NCBI GenBank assembly: GCA_028281205.1
Contig: JANQKJ010000109.1
Span: 1-31,211, forward strand
DNA: 31,211 bases
DNA from: Gammaproteobacteria bacterium
GTDB taxonomy: Bacteria > Pseudomonadota > Gammaproteobacteria > UBA4575
Reading direction: 5' to 3'
This document shows positions 1 to 9,000 of this stretch, in pieces; within the stretch, counting starts at the first letter, position 1, and the number at the start of each line of letters is the position of its first letter. Under the pieces are notes generated by a model. That model made no database searches. It saw only the letters and a program-made list of their open reading frames with translations, and had not been told where the DNA came from. The position numbers and the translations under genes were made by a program.

Positions 1-900
1 AACTATTTAGGTAGCCCTAGTGTCGCTACTATTGGTAATTTTGATGGCTTTCACTTAGGTCATCAGGAAGTATGTAAATATGTCATCCAGCAGTCCAAGC
101 AAAGACAGCTGAATTCAGTGCTAATAAGCTTTGAACCAACCCCTAAAGAGTTCTTCGCAGGCGAACTTGCACCAGCACGTATTTACCCCATGCGTAAAAA
201 ATTTGAGCTGGCACGCGAATTTGGTTTTGATTATTTTGTTTGTTTAAGCTTCAAACATGCCTTATCAAGCTTACCCGCGGTAGACTTTGTTACGCAGATC
301 TTGCACGATTCACTTCAAGTACAAGCGCTAGTAGTTGGCGATGATTTCAAGTTTGGACATAAACGTAGCGGTGATATCCATTTGTTACGGGATATGGGTA
401 AAACTTTAGGCTTTGAGGTTAACGATCAAAGTACTATTGCACACGAACATGATCGCATCAGTAGCACGTTAATACGTAATAAACTACAAGCAAGTGAGTT
501 TGAACATGCTGCGGCATTAATGGGACGTCCTTTTACTATCTCTGGACGCGTATTTCATGGAGATAAAAAAGGGCGCACAATCGGCTTCCCAACAGCTAAT
601 ATTTTGTTACGCCGGCGTAAATCACCTATCACAGGCGTATTTGCTGTGAGCGTAACAAGTATTCATAAACAATGGACAGGAGTTGCCAATATCGGTACCC
701 GACCCACTGTAAATGGAAACAGACAACAACTAGAAGCACATTTATTTAATTGCCAACAAGAATTATATGGTCAACGACTAGAAGTTGAATTCCTCAGCAA
801 ACTGAGAGATGAAATCAAATTCTCTTCTTTCGATGCCTTACAGGAACAAATAAAAATTGACGTGGACCAAGCCAAAGAATTTTTTAGCCAAAGGAAATAG
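1..900 (+). CDS. ribF: Bifunctional riboflavin kinase / FAD synthetase RibF (5' end missing)
   Basis: Converts riboflavin to FMN and FMN to FAD in the cytoplasm. The reading frame is open from the first base, so the true start lies outside the window. The first visible residues contain the FAD-synthetase nucleotidyltransferase signature ATIGNFDGFHLGH (about residues 9-21 of the visible part). The C-terminal half carries the riboflavin-kinase domain, with GRVFHGDKKGRTIGFPTAN and its PTAN nucleotide-binding motif. A GTG at 118 could be mistaken for a start, but it would cut off the nucleotidyltransferase motif. About 299 residues are visible; the family is usually about 310, so only a short N-terminal piece is missing. 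ileS follows after 6 bases, the usual order in proteobacteria. The identification is very secure. Confidence 0.96.
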   Translation, partial: NYLGSPSVATIGNFDGFHLGHQEVCKYVIQQSKQRQLNSVLISFEPTPKEFFAGELAPARIYPMRKKFELAREFGFDYFVCLSFKHALSSLPAVDFVTQILHDSLQVQALVVGDDFKFGHKRSGDIHLLRDMGKTLGFEVNDQSTIAHEHDRISSTLIRNKLQASEFEHAAALMGRPFTISGRVFHGDKKGRTIGFPTANILLRRRKSPITGVFAVSVTSIHKQWTGVANIGTRPTVNGNRQQLEAHLFNCQQELYGQRLEVEFLSKLRDEIKFSSFDALQEQIKIDVDQAKEFFSQRK

Positions 901-906
901 CACTCC

Positions 907-3738
907 GTGACACAGGATTATAAGAGCACACTCAATCTGCCTAACACTAGTTTCCCCATGAAGGGAAACCTCGCCCAGCGCGAGCCGGAAATTTTAAAAC
1001 GCTGGCAGCAAGCAGAGATATACCAGCAAATTCGCCAGGCTTGTGCTACCCGCGACAAAAAATACACTCTGCATGATGGTCCACCATACGCAAATGGTGA
1101 CATTCACATTGGCCATGCGGTAAATAAAATTCTTAAAGACATTATTGTTAAAAGCAAAACTTTCAGTGGCTACAATGCTCCTTTCATACCTGGATGGGAT
1201 TGCCATGGCTTACCTATTGAAGTCATGGTTGAAAAAAAGAAAGGCAAACCGGGGCAGAAAATTTCTGAAAAAGAATTCCGTCAGGCATGTCGTGAATACG
1301 CCCAGCAGCAAGTTGACAAGCAACGCACAGACTTTATCCGTCTAGGCGTTTTTGCTGATTGGCAAAATCCTTACTTGACGATGAATTTTCAAGTCGAGGC
1401 CGATATCGTTCGTGCTTTAGGGAAAATAATTGCTAACGGGCACTTGGAAAAAGGATTCAAGCCTGTCTACTGGAGTGTTGCCAGTGGCTCAGCCCTGGCA
1501 GAAGCTGAAGTTGAGTATAAGGATAAAACTTCTTATGCGATTGACGTTAAGTTTACGCCAGTTGATCAAGCAGCATTTAAACAACATTTTGCAGATGCAA
1601 AACAAGACATCCCCGTCCATGTCGTTATTTGGACAACCACACCTTGGACGCTTCCTGCCAATCAGGCTGTTAGCTTACATCCTGATCTAGAGTACTCATT
1701 GGTGCAGATTCAGTTGCATAATAATGAAGAATATCTTTTATTAGCGACAGACTTAATTGATTCTTGCTTACAACGCTACCAACTACAACAACATCATGTT
1801 GTAGGTACTTGCACAGGTAAAAGTTTAGAAAGCACTTTACTTCGACATCCTTTCTATGAAAAGGATGTTCCTATTATTCTAGGCGAGCATGTCACTACAG
1901 ATGCAGGCACAGGTGCAGTACATACTGCACCTGACCATGGCATGGATGACTTTATTGTTGGACAAAAATATGAGTTAGGTACTCTAAATATTGTTGACGA
2001 TAATGGTGTATACCGCGAAGACGTCGAACTATTTGCCAAACAACATGTGCATAAGGTTGATCAACCCATAGTTGAAACACTACAACAAAAGAGCAAACTA
2101 GTTCAGCAGGAAAAAATCACTCATAGTTTCCCACATTGCTGGCGAACTAAAACACCGTTAATTTTCCGTGCCACACCACAATGGTTTATTAGCATGGAAA
2201 AAAATAAGTTATTACAACGTTCACTAGAGGAAGTTGAGAATGTTGAGTGGCTACCCGACTGGGGTAAAGCCAGAATTATGAGCATGTTAGGTAATAGCCC
2301 TGACTGGTGTGTATCACGCCAACGCACTTGGGGTGTGCCAATACCTTTATTTGTACATAAAGAGACGCAAGAACTTCACCCACAAACAGTTGCACTGATC
2401 GAACAAGTTGCACAGAAAATTGAAAAGCAAGGCATACAAGCATGGTTTGACTTGGATGCCTCAGAAATCCTAAGCAATGAAGCAGATGATTATAATAAAG
2501 TGACTGACACTCTGGATGTGTGGTTTGATTCCGGCGTTACACATGAATCTGTTATCCACAGACGAGAACAACTAGGATTTCCTGCGGACTTATACTTAGA
2601 AGGCTCAGATCAACACCGCGGCTGGTTCCAGTCCTCATTGAAGACCAGTGTTGCCATTAATGACTGTGCTCCCTATAAAACTGTTCTAACACATGGCTTC
2701 ACGGTAGACGCTTCCGGCCGCAAAATGTCAAAGTCGCTGGGTAATGTAGTTGCACCGCAAAAAATATTTAAATCATTAGGCGCTGATATTTTACGTTTAT
2801 GGGTTGCTTCCAGTGACTTCAGCGGTGAAATGAGTGTGTCTGATGAAATTCTAAAACGCACTGCTGATTCTTACCGCAGAATGCGCAATACGGTTCGCTA
2901 CTTACTGTCAAACTTAAATGGCTTTGACCCTTCTAGTGATATTGTCGCAGCTGAAGATATGCTCGCTCTTGATCGCTGGATACTAAATAAAACAGCTCTC
3001 TTACAAGATCAAGCAATAGAACACTATGAACGTTTTGAGTTACACCAGCTGTATCAAGCCCTGCATAATTTCTGCAGCCTGGATTTAGGCAGCCTATACC
3101 TTGATATTATCAAGGATCGCGTTTACACCATGCAGACCAACAGCTTAGCGCGCAGATCTGCACAAACTGCCGCATACCATATTGCACAATCACTACTGCG
3201 TTTATTGGCACCTATCCTAAGCTTTACTGCTGAAGAGGCGTATTCGCACATTCCTGAAAATAATGAAGCAACTATTTTTACCAAGACATGGTATGAAGGT
3301 TTAGTAAAGTTAAATGACGATGAATACATAAATGAGCACAGCTGGGATTTGATTTTTGATGTCAGACAACACGTCATGAAAGCCTTAGAAGAATCTAGAG
3401 AAAAAGGTGAGATCGGTTCTGGTCTTGAAGCTGAAGTATCCGTTTATTGTGAAGAAAAAACTCAGCAGGCACTTTCTTTGCTTAGTGACGAGCTTCGTTT
3501 TGTATTTATTACTTCATATGCTGCTGTACTTCCACTTTCAGAAAATAATGACAATCAAATTATTAAGCTTAGTAATGGTGAAAAGCTACAGATATCTATT
3601 CGTCGCTCAAACTACACTAAATGTGTCAGATGCTGGCATTTCCGTGAAGATGTTGGACAAAATAGCAAACATCCAGAATTATGCGGTCGCTGTATAGAAA
3701 ATGTTGATGGCGCAGGGGAAAATAGAAAGTATGCGTAG
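907..3738 (+). CDS. ileS: Isoleucyl-tRNA synthetase
   Basis: Class I aminoacyl-tRNA synthetase that charges tRNA-Ile; 943 residues, the normal bacterial length. The ATP-binding HIGH motif is at residues 67-70 (within NGDIHIGH) and KMSKS is at 606-610. The editing domain lies between them (TTTPWTLPANQAVSLHP). The C-terminal zinc knuckle has two CxxC pairs, Cys906/909 and Cys926/929. The start is GTG at 907, which gives the usual N-terminus leading into the LPNTSFPMKGNLAQREP element; no better start is seen. The stop overlaps the lspA start by 8 bases, implying translational coupling. This is the ordinary ribF-ileS-lspA-ispH cluster. Confidence 0.98.
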   Translation: MTQDYKSTLNLPNTSFPMKGNLAQREPEILKRWQQAEIYQQIRQACATRDKKYTLHDGPPYANGDIHIGHAVNKILKDIIVKSKTFSGYNAPFIPGWDCHGLPIEVMVEKKKGKPGQKISEKEFRQACREYAQQQVDKQRTDFIRLGVFADWQNPYLTMNFQVEADIVRALGKIIANGHLEKGFKPVYWSVASGSALAEAEVEYKDKTSYAIDVKFTPVDQAAFKQHFADAKQDIPVHVVIWTTTPWTLPANQAVSLHPDLEYSLVQIQLHNNEEYLLLATDLIDSCLQRYQLQQHHVVGTCTGKSLESTLLRHPFYEKDVPIILGEHVTTDAGTGAVHTAPDHGMDDFIVGQKYELGTLNIVDDNGVYREDVELFAKQHVHKVDQPIVETLQQKSKLVQQEKITHSFPHCWRTKTPLIFRATPQWFISMEKNKLLQRSLEEVENVEWLPDWGKARIMSMLGNSPDWCVSRQRTWGVPIPLFVHKETQELHPQTVALIEQVAQKIEKQGIQAWFDLDASEILSNEADDYNKVTDTLDVWFDSGVTHESVIHRREQLGFPADLYLEGSDQHRGWFQSSLKTSVAINDCAPYKTVLTHGFTVDASGRKMSKSLGNVVAPQKIFKSLGADILRLWVASSDFSGEMSVSDEILKRTADSYRRMRNTVRYLLSNLNGFDPSSDIVAAEDMLALDRWILNKTALLQDQAIEHYERFELHQLYQALHNFCSLDLGSLYLDIIKDRVYTMQTNSLARRSAQTAAYHIAQSLLRLLAPILSFTAEEAYSHIPENNEATIFTKTWYEGLVKLNDDEYINEHSWDLIFDVRQHVMKALEESREKGEIGSGLEAEVSVYCEEKTQQALSLLSDELRFVFITSYAAVLPLSENNDNQIIKLSNGEKLQISIRRSNYTKCVRCWHFREDVGQNSKHPELCGRCIENVDGAGENRKYA

Positions 3739-4246
3739 TTGGCTTATTTTGATCACTATTTTAACTGCCATTGATCAAGCTTCAAAACGTATCGCTGAAA
3801 CCAACTTACAATTTGCTGAGCCTATCCCATTTATTCCCATGTTTAATTTCCGGTTGGTATATAACGAGGGTGCAGCATTCAGTTTTCTTAGTCAGGCCGG
3901 TGGCTGGCAAAGATGGTTCTTTATAGTGTTGGCGATTGGTGTATGTATGTATTTATTTTATTGGCTACGCAATTTAAAGCCTTCTGAAACATTCCTTGGC
4001 ATTGGTCTTAGCCTGATAATCAGCGGAGCTCTGGGAAATTTGATTGATCGAGCTCTATTTGGAAAAGTAACTGACTTTATTGATTTCTATTACCAGGCTG
4101 ATAGCTGTTTTTTCTTTTTCTTTTATTTACCCAACAGTGGTTGCCATTGGCCTACTTTTAATATTGCAGATATTTTAATATCTATTGGAGCTGTAATAAT
4201 GGCAATACAAATTTTTCGCGAGAACCCTGCTGATGCAGCCAATTGA
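3731..4246 (+). CDS. lspA: Lipoprotein signal peptidase (signal peptidase II)
   Basis: Inner-membrane aspartyl protease that removes signal peptides from prolipoproteins. The ATG at 3731 is chosen because an AGGGGAA ribosome-binding site sits about 10 bases upstream and the resulting 171-residue protein begins with the first membrane helix. In-frame ATGs at 3701 and 3707 would add an unneeded hydrophilic tail. Family motifs are present: YNEGAAFSF, GNLIDR, Asp115 in KVTDFIDFY and Asp147 in FNIADI, the catalytic pair. The two aspartates are 32 residues apart, against 18 in E. coli as I recall. The extra residues form a phenylalanine-rich loop (SCFFFFFYLPNSG). The gene overlaps ileS by 8 bases and ispH by 14. 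The FkpB-type prolyl isomerase gene often found between lspA and ispH is absent. Confidence 0.95.
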   Translation: MRSWLILITILTAIDQASKRIAETNLQFAEPIPFIPMFNFRLVYNEGAAFSFLSQAGGWQRWFFIVLAIGVCMYLFYWLRNLKPSETFLGIGLSLIISGALGNLIDRALFGKVTDFIDFYYQADSCFFFFFYLPNSGCHWPTFNIADILISIGAVIMAIQIFRENPADAAN

Positions 4247-5183
4247 GATTAAACTTGCTAACCCACGTGGTTTTTGTGCCGGAGTTGATCGCGCGATTGA
4301 AATAGTAGAACGCGCACTTGATCAATTTGGTGCACCCATCTATGTGCGCCATGAGGTTGTTCACAATCGTTTTGTTGTCGATACGCTACGTGAAAAAGGT
4401 GCAGTATTTGTTGATGAACTTGATGAAGTACCGGATAACTCAACAGTAATATTCAGTGCGCATGGTGTATCAAAGGCTGTGCGTAATGAAGCCGAGCAAC
4501 GTAAATTAACCGTATTTGATGCTACCTGCCCTCTGGTTACAAAAGTTCATATTGAAGTAGTGCGTAATTGCAAACAAGGACGTGACACTATCTTAATTGG
4601 TCATAAAGGCCACCCCGAAGTCGAAGGTACAATGGGCCAATTCACAGGTGAACATGGCGGAAAAATATTCCTTGTCGAATCACCCGAAGATGTGGACAAA
4701 GTTATTGTTAGTCATCCAGATGAAATTTCTTATGTGACCCAAACCACTCTTTCAGTTGATGACACCAAAGAGATTATTGAAAAACTAAAACAACGTTTTC
4801 CAAACATACGCTCACCCAAACGTGATGACATATGCTATGCAACACAAAACCGCCAGGATGCTGTAAAAAATCTTGTACACGACTGTGATTTATTATTAGT
4901 CATAGGCTCAGTTACAAGCTCGAACTCAAATCGCCTAAGAGAAATCGCAGAAAAGAACGGTATTGAATCTTATCTAATAGATGATGCTGAACAAATAAAT
5001 TGTGACTGGCTAAAAAATAAATCTAGTATTGGGGTCACTGCTGGCGCCTCAGCACCTGAAGTGCTGGTCAAGCAGGTTGTGGAGAAACTACGCAAAAAAA
5101 CTCATGCCCAGGTTACTGAAGTTGATGGAGTAGAAGAAAATATAACCTTTGCTGTACCTAAAGAGTTACGTACTGCTAACTAG
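4233..5183 (+). CDS. ispH: 4-hydroxy-3-methylbut-2-enyl diphosphate reductase
   Basis: Last enzyme of the MEP isoprenoid pathway: reduces HMBPP to IPP and DMAPP using a [4Fe-4S] cluster. The three cluster cysteines are Cys15 (PRGFCAGVDRAI), Cys99 (FDATCPLVTKVH) and Cys201 (DDICYATQNRQ). The catalytic Glu lies in HPEVEGTMGQ, and VTSSNSNRL closes the substrate pocket. At 316 residues the length is normal. The ATG at 4233 lies inside the end of lspA (14-base overlap), which points to coupled translation. The stop at 5181-5183 is two bases from the stop of convergent pilE, so no terminator fits between them. Confidence 0.98.
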   Translation: MQPIEIKLANPRGFCAGVDRAIEIVERALDQFGAPIYVRHEVVHNRFVVDTLREKGAVFVDELDEVPDNSTVIFSAHGVSKAVRNEAEQRKLTVFDATCPLVTKVHIEVVRNCKQGRDTILIGHKGHPEVEGTMGQFTGEHGGKIFLVESPEDVDKVIVSHPDEISYVTQTTLSVDDTKEIIEKLKQRFPNIRSPKRDDICYATQNRQDAVKNLVHDCDLLLVIGSVTSSNSNRLREIAEKNGIESYLIDDAEQINCDWLKNKSSIGVTAGASAPEVLVKQVVEKLRKKTHAQVTEVDGVEENITFAVPKELRTAN

Positions 5184-5185
5184 TA

Positions 5186-5605
5186 CTACCAAGCATGTGG
5201 TGGCCCATCTTTATCATTTCTAGAATTATAAGTCAGCGGCGTATCTCCACCGTCACCAAAGTTAGGATTAGCCGTTAACAATACACAATCACTCAATGGC
5301 TCTGTACCACATTGCGATGCAACTATTGTATAGAACTCGTTATCAGTAGCGACTGCACCGCTTCCCGCATCTTCATAACCAAAGTCAGTAGTTAAATTTT
5401 CTGTATAAGTACTATTATCCGTAAAGTGTCTGCGCTGTAGTTGCATAATTTCCATCAGCTTTACTTTTGCATCTGCATAGCGTGTCTTTTCCACATGGTC
5501 TTGATAAGCAGGATAGCCAATAGCTGCCAGGATACCTACTATAGAAACAACAATTAGCAATTCAACCAATGTTAAGCCAAACTGTGAAAAATATTTAGTA
5601 TTCAA
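5186..5605 (-). CDS. pilE: Type IV pilin-like protein PilE (minor pilin)
   Basis: A 139-residue type IV prepilin, last gene of the minor-pilin operon. A short leader ends at Gly10, followed by LTLVELLIVVSIVGILAAIGYPAYQ, so Glu5 of the mature protein is present. Position +1 is Leu rather than the usual Phe. PilD would cleave and methylate here. The N-terminal hydrophobic helix continues into an amphipathic segment (KTRYADAKVKLMEIMQLQRR) and then a small globular domain with two cysteines (CGTEPLSDC) that could form the usual C-terminal disulfide loop. Its place after pilY1 and facing ispH matches Pseudomonas pilE, which incorporates into the priming complex at the pilus tip. It is unlikely to be the major pilin. 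Confidence 0.9.
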   Translation of the reverse strand: MNTKYFSQFGLTLVELLIVVSIVGILAAIGYPAYQDHVEKTRYADAKVKLMEIMQLQRRHFTDNSTYTENLTTDFGYEDAGSGAVATDNEFYTIVASQCGTEPLSDCVLLTANPNFGDGGDTPLTYNSRNDKDGPPHAW

Positions 5606-5614
5606 TTGGTTCGG

Positions 5615-6046
5615 TTATCGAGTCGAGTTGATATCACAATCAAGAATCCACATCTGCGTGATTATTCTTGGGGCATTTAAGCTGTCATCACTTAATACAA
5701 ACGCGACACTTTCATTATTGATAAAAAATGAGTCCTCATCATCATTAAATTCGCAATCATCATCCCTACCATCAAATATCTCAATATTTTCATCTAGTCT
5801 ATATAAACGCGAACCTAAGTTAACAAAAGGATTAGCAAAAAAATTGCCACCAGCACCACCAAAAGTTAGATTTCCAAATCTCAAACTCTGTGGATTTACA
5901 TTTAAGCCAGTAAAACTACAATCAGCATTTGGAAAATCAGTAGAGGTTAAGTTCGGTATTACAGCGGAAGAACTACAATCTGCAGCATACAAATGCACAT
6001 TACAGCTTACTGCCAGCGAGAGTACAAGCATACTAAATGGCTTCAT
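5615..6046 (-). CDS. Unknown secreted protein in the PilY2 position of the minor-pilin operon
   Basis: A small protein of 143 residues. It begins with a clear Sec signal peptide (MKPFSMLVLSLAVSCNVHLY, with likely cleavage near AYA/ADC-type residues 21-23). The start ATG shares one base with the pilY1 stop (TGATG) and is preceded by a strong AGGTGGAG ribosome-binding site, so the first residue of the longer TTG-initiated version is not needed. The mature part has four cysteines, each preceded by Asp (ADCSS, ADCSF, DDCEF, LDCDI), suggesting two disulfides in the periplasm. An acidic stretch (DGRDDDCEFNDDED) could bind a metal. It lies where Pseudomonas has pilY2, but I see no clear sequence likeness to PilY2. 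A role in pilus assembly is inferred from position only. Confidence 0.8.
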   Translation of the reverse strand: MKPFSMLVLSLAVSCNVHLYAADCSSSAVIPNLTSTDFPNADCSFTGLNVNPQSLRFGNLTFGGAGGNFFANPFVNLGSRLYRLDENIEIFDGRDDDCEFNDDEDSFFINNESVAFVLSDDSLNAPRIITQMWILDCDINSTR

Positions 6047-9000
6047 CAAAACTCCACCTCACGCCAAGCCTGTCGGCCAACCAGCTCTGTTCTTGCGGTA
6101 TTTGTTAATATAGCGTCAATATCAGTATTGGATAGCTGAGTAATTCGATAGTCCCCAAAAAAAGTTGAGTCTGTCGGACTCGACTTAAATCGAATCCCAG
6201 TTATCACTTTTGATTCGTTTGCCACTTGAACATTGTCACTCGAATCAAACACACTATCATTATTGATATCGAAAATAACTTCTTCACCAGCAGTTCCTGT
6301 CTGCGGGTCAAGCGCTAATGAAAAACCACCTGGTGCTGGATCGCAATTAAGCGCCTGTGGAATTAATGTATTTGTAAATAATATACTATTACGCAACTGT
6401 AAAGATCGAACAGCTTTTTCACCTGGAAACTCCACTCCAATACTTTGTCCTTGTGCAGGCACGTCAAAGTCAATAAACCAACCTTTACTATTTATCGTAA
6501 TAGCATTATCGCTAAGAATTCTTACGTCGAATGTTTCACTTGTATCAGGATCTGTAAACTGTAAGTTAGATAATTCCTGTTCAATTAAATCTGCAGCGTC
6601 AACCTGGTTGCCAGAAAAATCATCAACCACACCATATATGGACTGTATATTAGTATCGGTGGCATCACTGTTAGTAATATAGCTACCAGTAGCAAATATG
6701 ACGATGACATCATCTGATGTCCCAGCCTCGTTATCTACAGCAATAGGTTGTGTTGTAATAGCTTGGCGGTCATTAGTTTCTGAGTACCTTGCTTCAAATA
6801 AGACATAGCGGTTGCCACTCAAGTCCCAATCATTAGGATTCGTGCTACTTATATCAACTGCATGTAGATTACCAAACAAGTCACCTGCATAAAGTTGGTC
6901 AATCGTACCGTTACCATCCCGATCAATTGCCCTTACGCTACCGATACCATTAGGAGTAGCTATTCCATTTACGCCCAAATCAATTTTTATGAGGTCACCA
7001 GATTGTGCCCAGCTACCATCTATACCTCGATCTATAAACAAAATATAAATTACTGCGGGACCATTAACACCCGTGTTGTTATAGCCATTTCCAAATACTG
7101 CAACCCATCTTTGCTCTCCACCATCAGTTGCATTACTCATCGCAATTACTGGCTCGGAAAATGAAAGGCCAAGATCACTTTTTAAGTTACCGTTATCTAT
7201 AAATGCGTCTGGGTCATCTTGTGGGCTGAATTCCCACAATACCTGTTCGGCTGAGCTATCTAAAGGATCAGAGTCAGTGATATTTAATGCATAATATCCA
7301 CGCCCACCAGCACCCAGACCTCCAATAACTATAGTATTCCAGCTTTGAGGCCCCGTTCCATCAGCTCTAATATAAACATCTTCAACAATAGGTGTACTGT
7401 CGACAAAGAATCGATGTCTGTATTCAGGAAAAGTTAATTCTGATAAATTTTCGTAAACAAAACTTGGTACATAAGCAAATCTCTCCCTACCTCCTCCTGC
7501 TCCGATACTTGCATCAAACACATGCAACATTCCATCATTCGCTGCAACTAACACTGAAGGATCTCTATTTAGTATGTTAGGGTCAGACTGAAAGTCGAAA
7601 TACGTTTCGCCATCCTCGCTAGGCCAGGCGCCACCAAAACGCCCCACCGCTTGTGGCTGGCCAACAAATACTGGAGCTGCATTGGCAATCGTGCCTAACT
7701 TGGCAAAATGTACTATCCCTCCTCCGGTACTCGTAGTCTCAGGGCGCACTCTAAATTGTCCGGCATCAAAGCTGGTACCTTCGCGTTCCGTTAAACCTCT
7801 CAAATAATCTAACCGATCTTGCCCAAGTACTAACGAACCCGGCATAGGCTGATTGAGTTGTGCTTGTTGGGTCGTGTCTAAATCGTCAAATTCAAAATCA
7901 ATTCCATCATTATTATCGTTGGAATAAGTGATGATATTTCTTTGCGAATTACTGGCGCCATTGTCGCCAACCAGAACGTCCAGTTGATTAGCAGCACTCC
8001 ATTTAAAATCAGGTTCACTATCACTTTCTATATTAAGTGTTCCATCTGCGTTTATTAAAATTTCTTGTGCAGTTAAATCACCAGAATTGCTAGTTGAATC
8101 AAAGAATGTGCGATAAATAACTAAGTCAGCACTTGTGCCTTGGGTATTAATCGCTACTGGTGTGGTAGATCCCACACCTTGGGCAACAAGACTGCTTAGC
8201 TTTTCTACTCCACCATTGGCACCCGATAAAGATTCTGTAGCACTAATATATTCTCCACGACCACTAAATGCTGCATGAACAAGGTTTTGCAATAAACCGA
8301 TATCAGATTCTAGGGGACTTAACCAAGCGAACGGGGGATCTAGCCCATTTTCATTATTCTCAGGAAATTGTAGGAACGCTCCCTCCTCTGCTTCGAACGC
8401 AACAGTGTAAGTCACTGCATGGGTTTTAATATGTTGATGTAGTCTATCTTCTACCTCTAACGGTGAAGGATTTGAGAATGGATAACGGTTAATATCCGCC
8501 GCTGTCGGTTGTACATCATCTGGTAATGATGACCGAAGATCATTTCTGTAAAATCTAATAGCGACATCAGAAAATGTTCTTACTTGATCTGTATCGATAG
8601 CAAACAAACCCGATGATGCAGTATCTGCAAATGGCTCACCTGTAAATTCACTCGCTTGGCTATCTATATCTTCATCTGTACTACCAAAAGTAATTACAAA
8701 ACCATCATCAGAAAAGCTACCATTAGACCCATTCTGAAAACCATCACTAGCCAAGATAATATGATTCGGTTGGCATGTGCCCGCAGGTGCTGCCTCTGAA
8801 GGACAATCAGAACCACCGGAAAAAATATTATTACTCTGACACCCTAAATACTGCGCTGCTTGAATATAACGATCATCAAAACGGGAATTTGTCATCTCAT
8901 CAGGCGATAAAGAATAAAGCGCATCAAGCAAATCTCGTTTAGCTCCTTCATCTTCAAAACTCTGATTCATCTCTTCTACTTCTAATGAAGGCACACTAGC

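Noticed and set aside
118..900. ribF starting at the GTG at 118
   Set aside because: The frame is open to base 1 and encodes the ATIGNFDGFHLGH signature upstream of this codon, so the gene is cut by the window edge rather than starting here.
5628..6113. 161-codon ORF on the plus strand opposite the pilus operon
   Set aside because: It is antisense to the secreted protein and the end of pilY1, which have a signal peptide, a coupled start and family motifs. It shows no features of its own.
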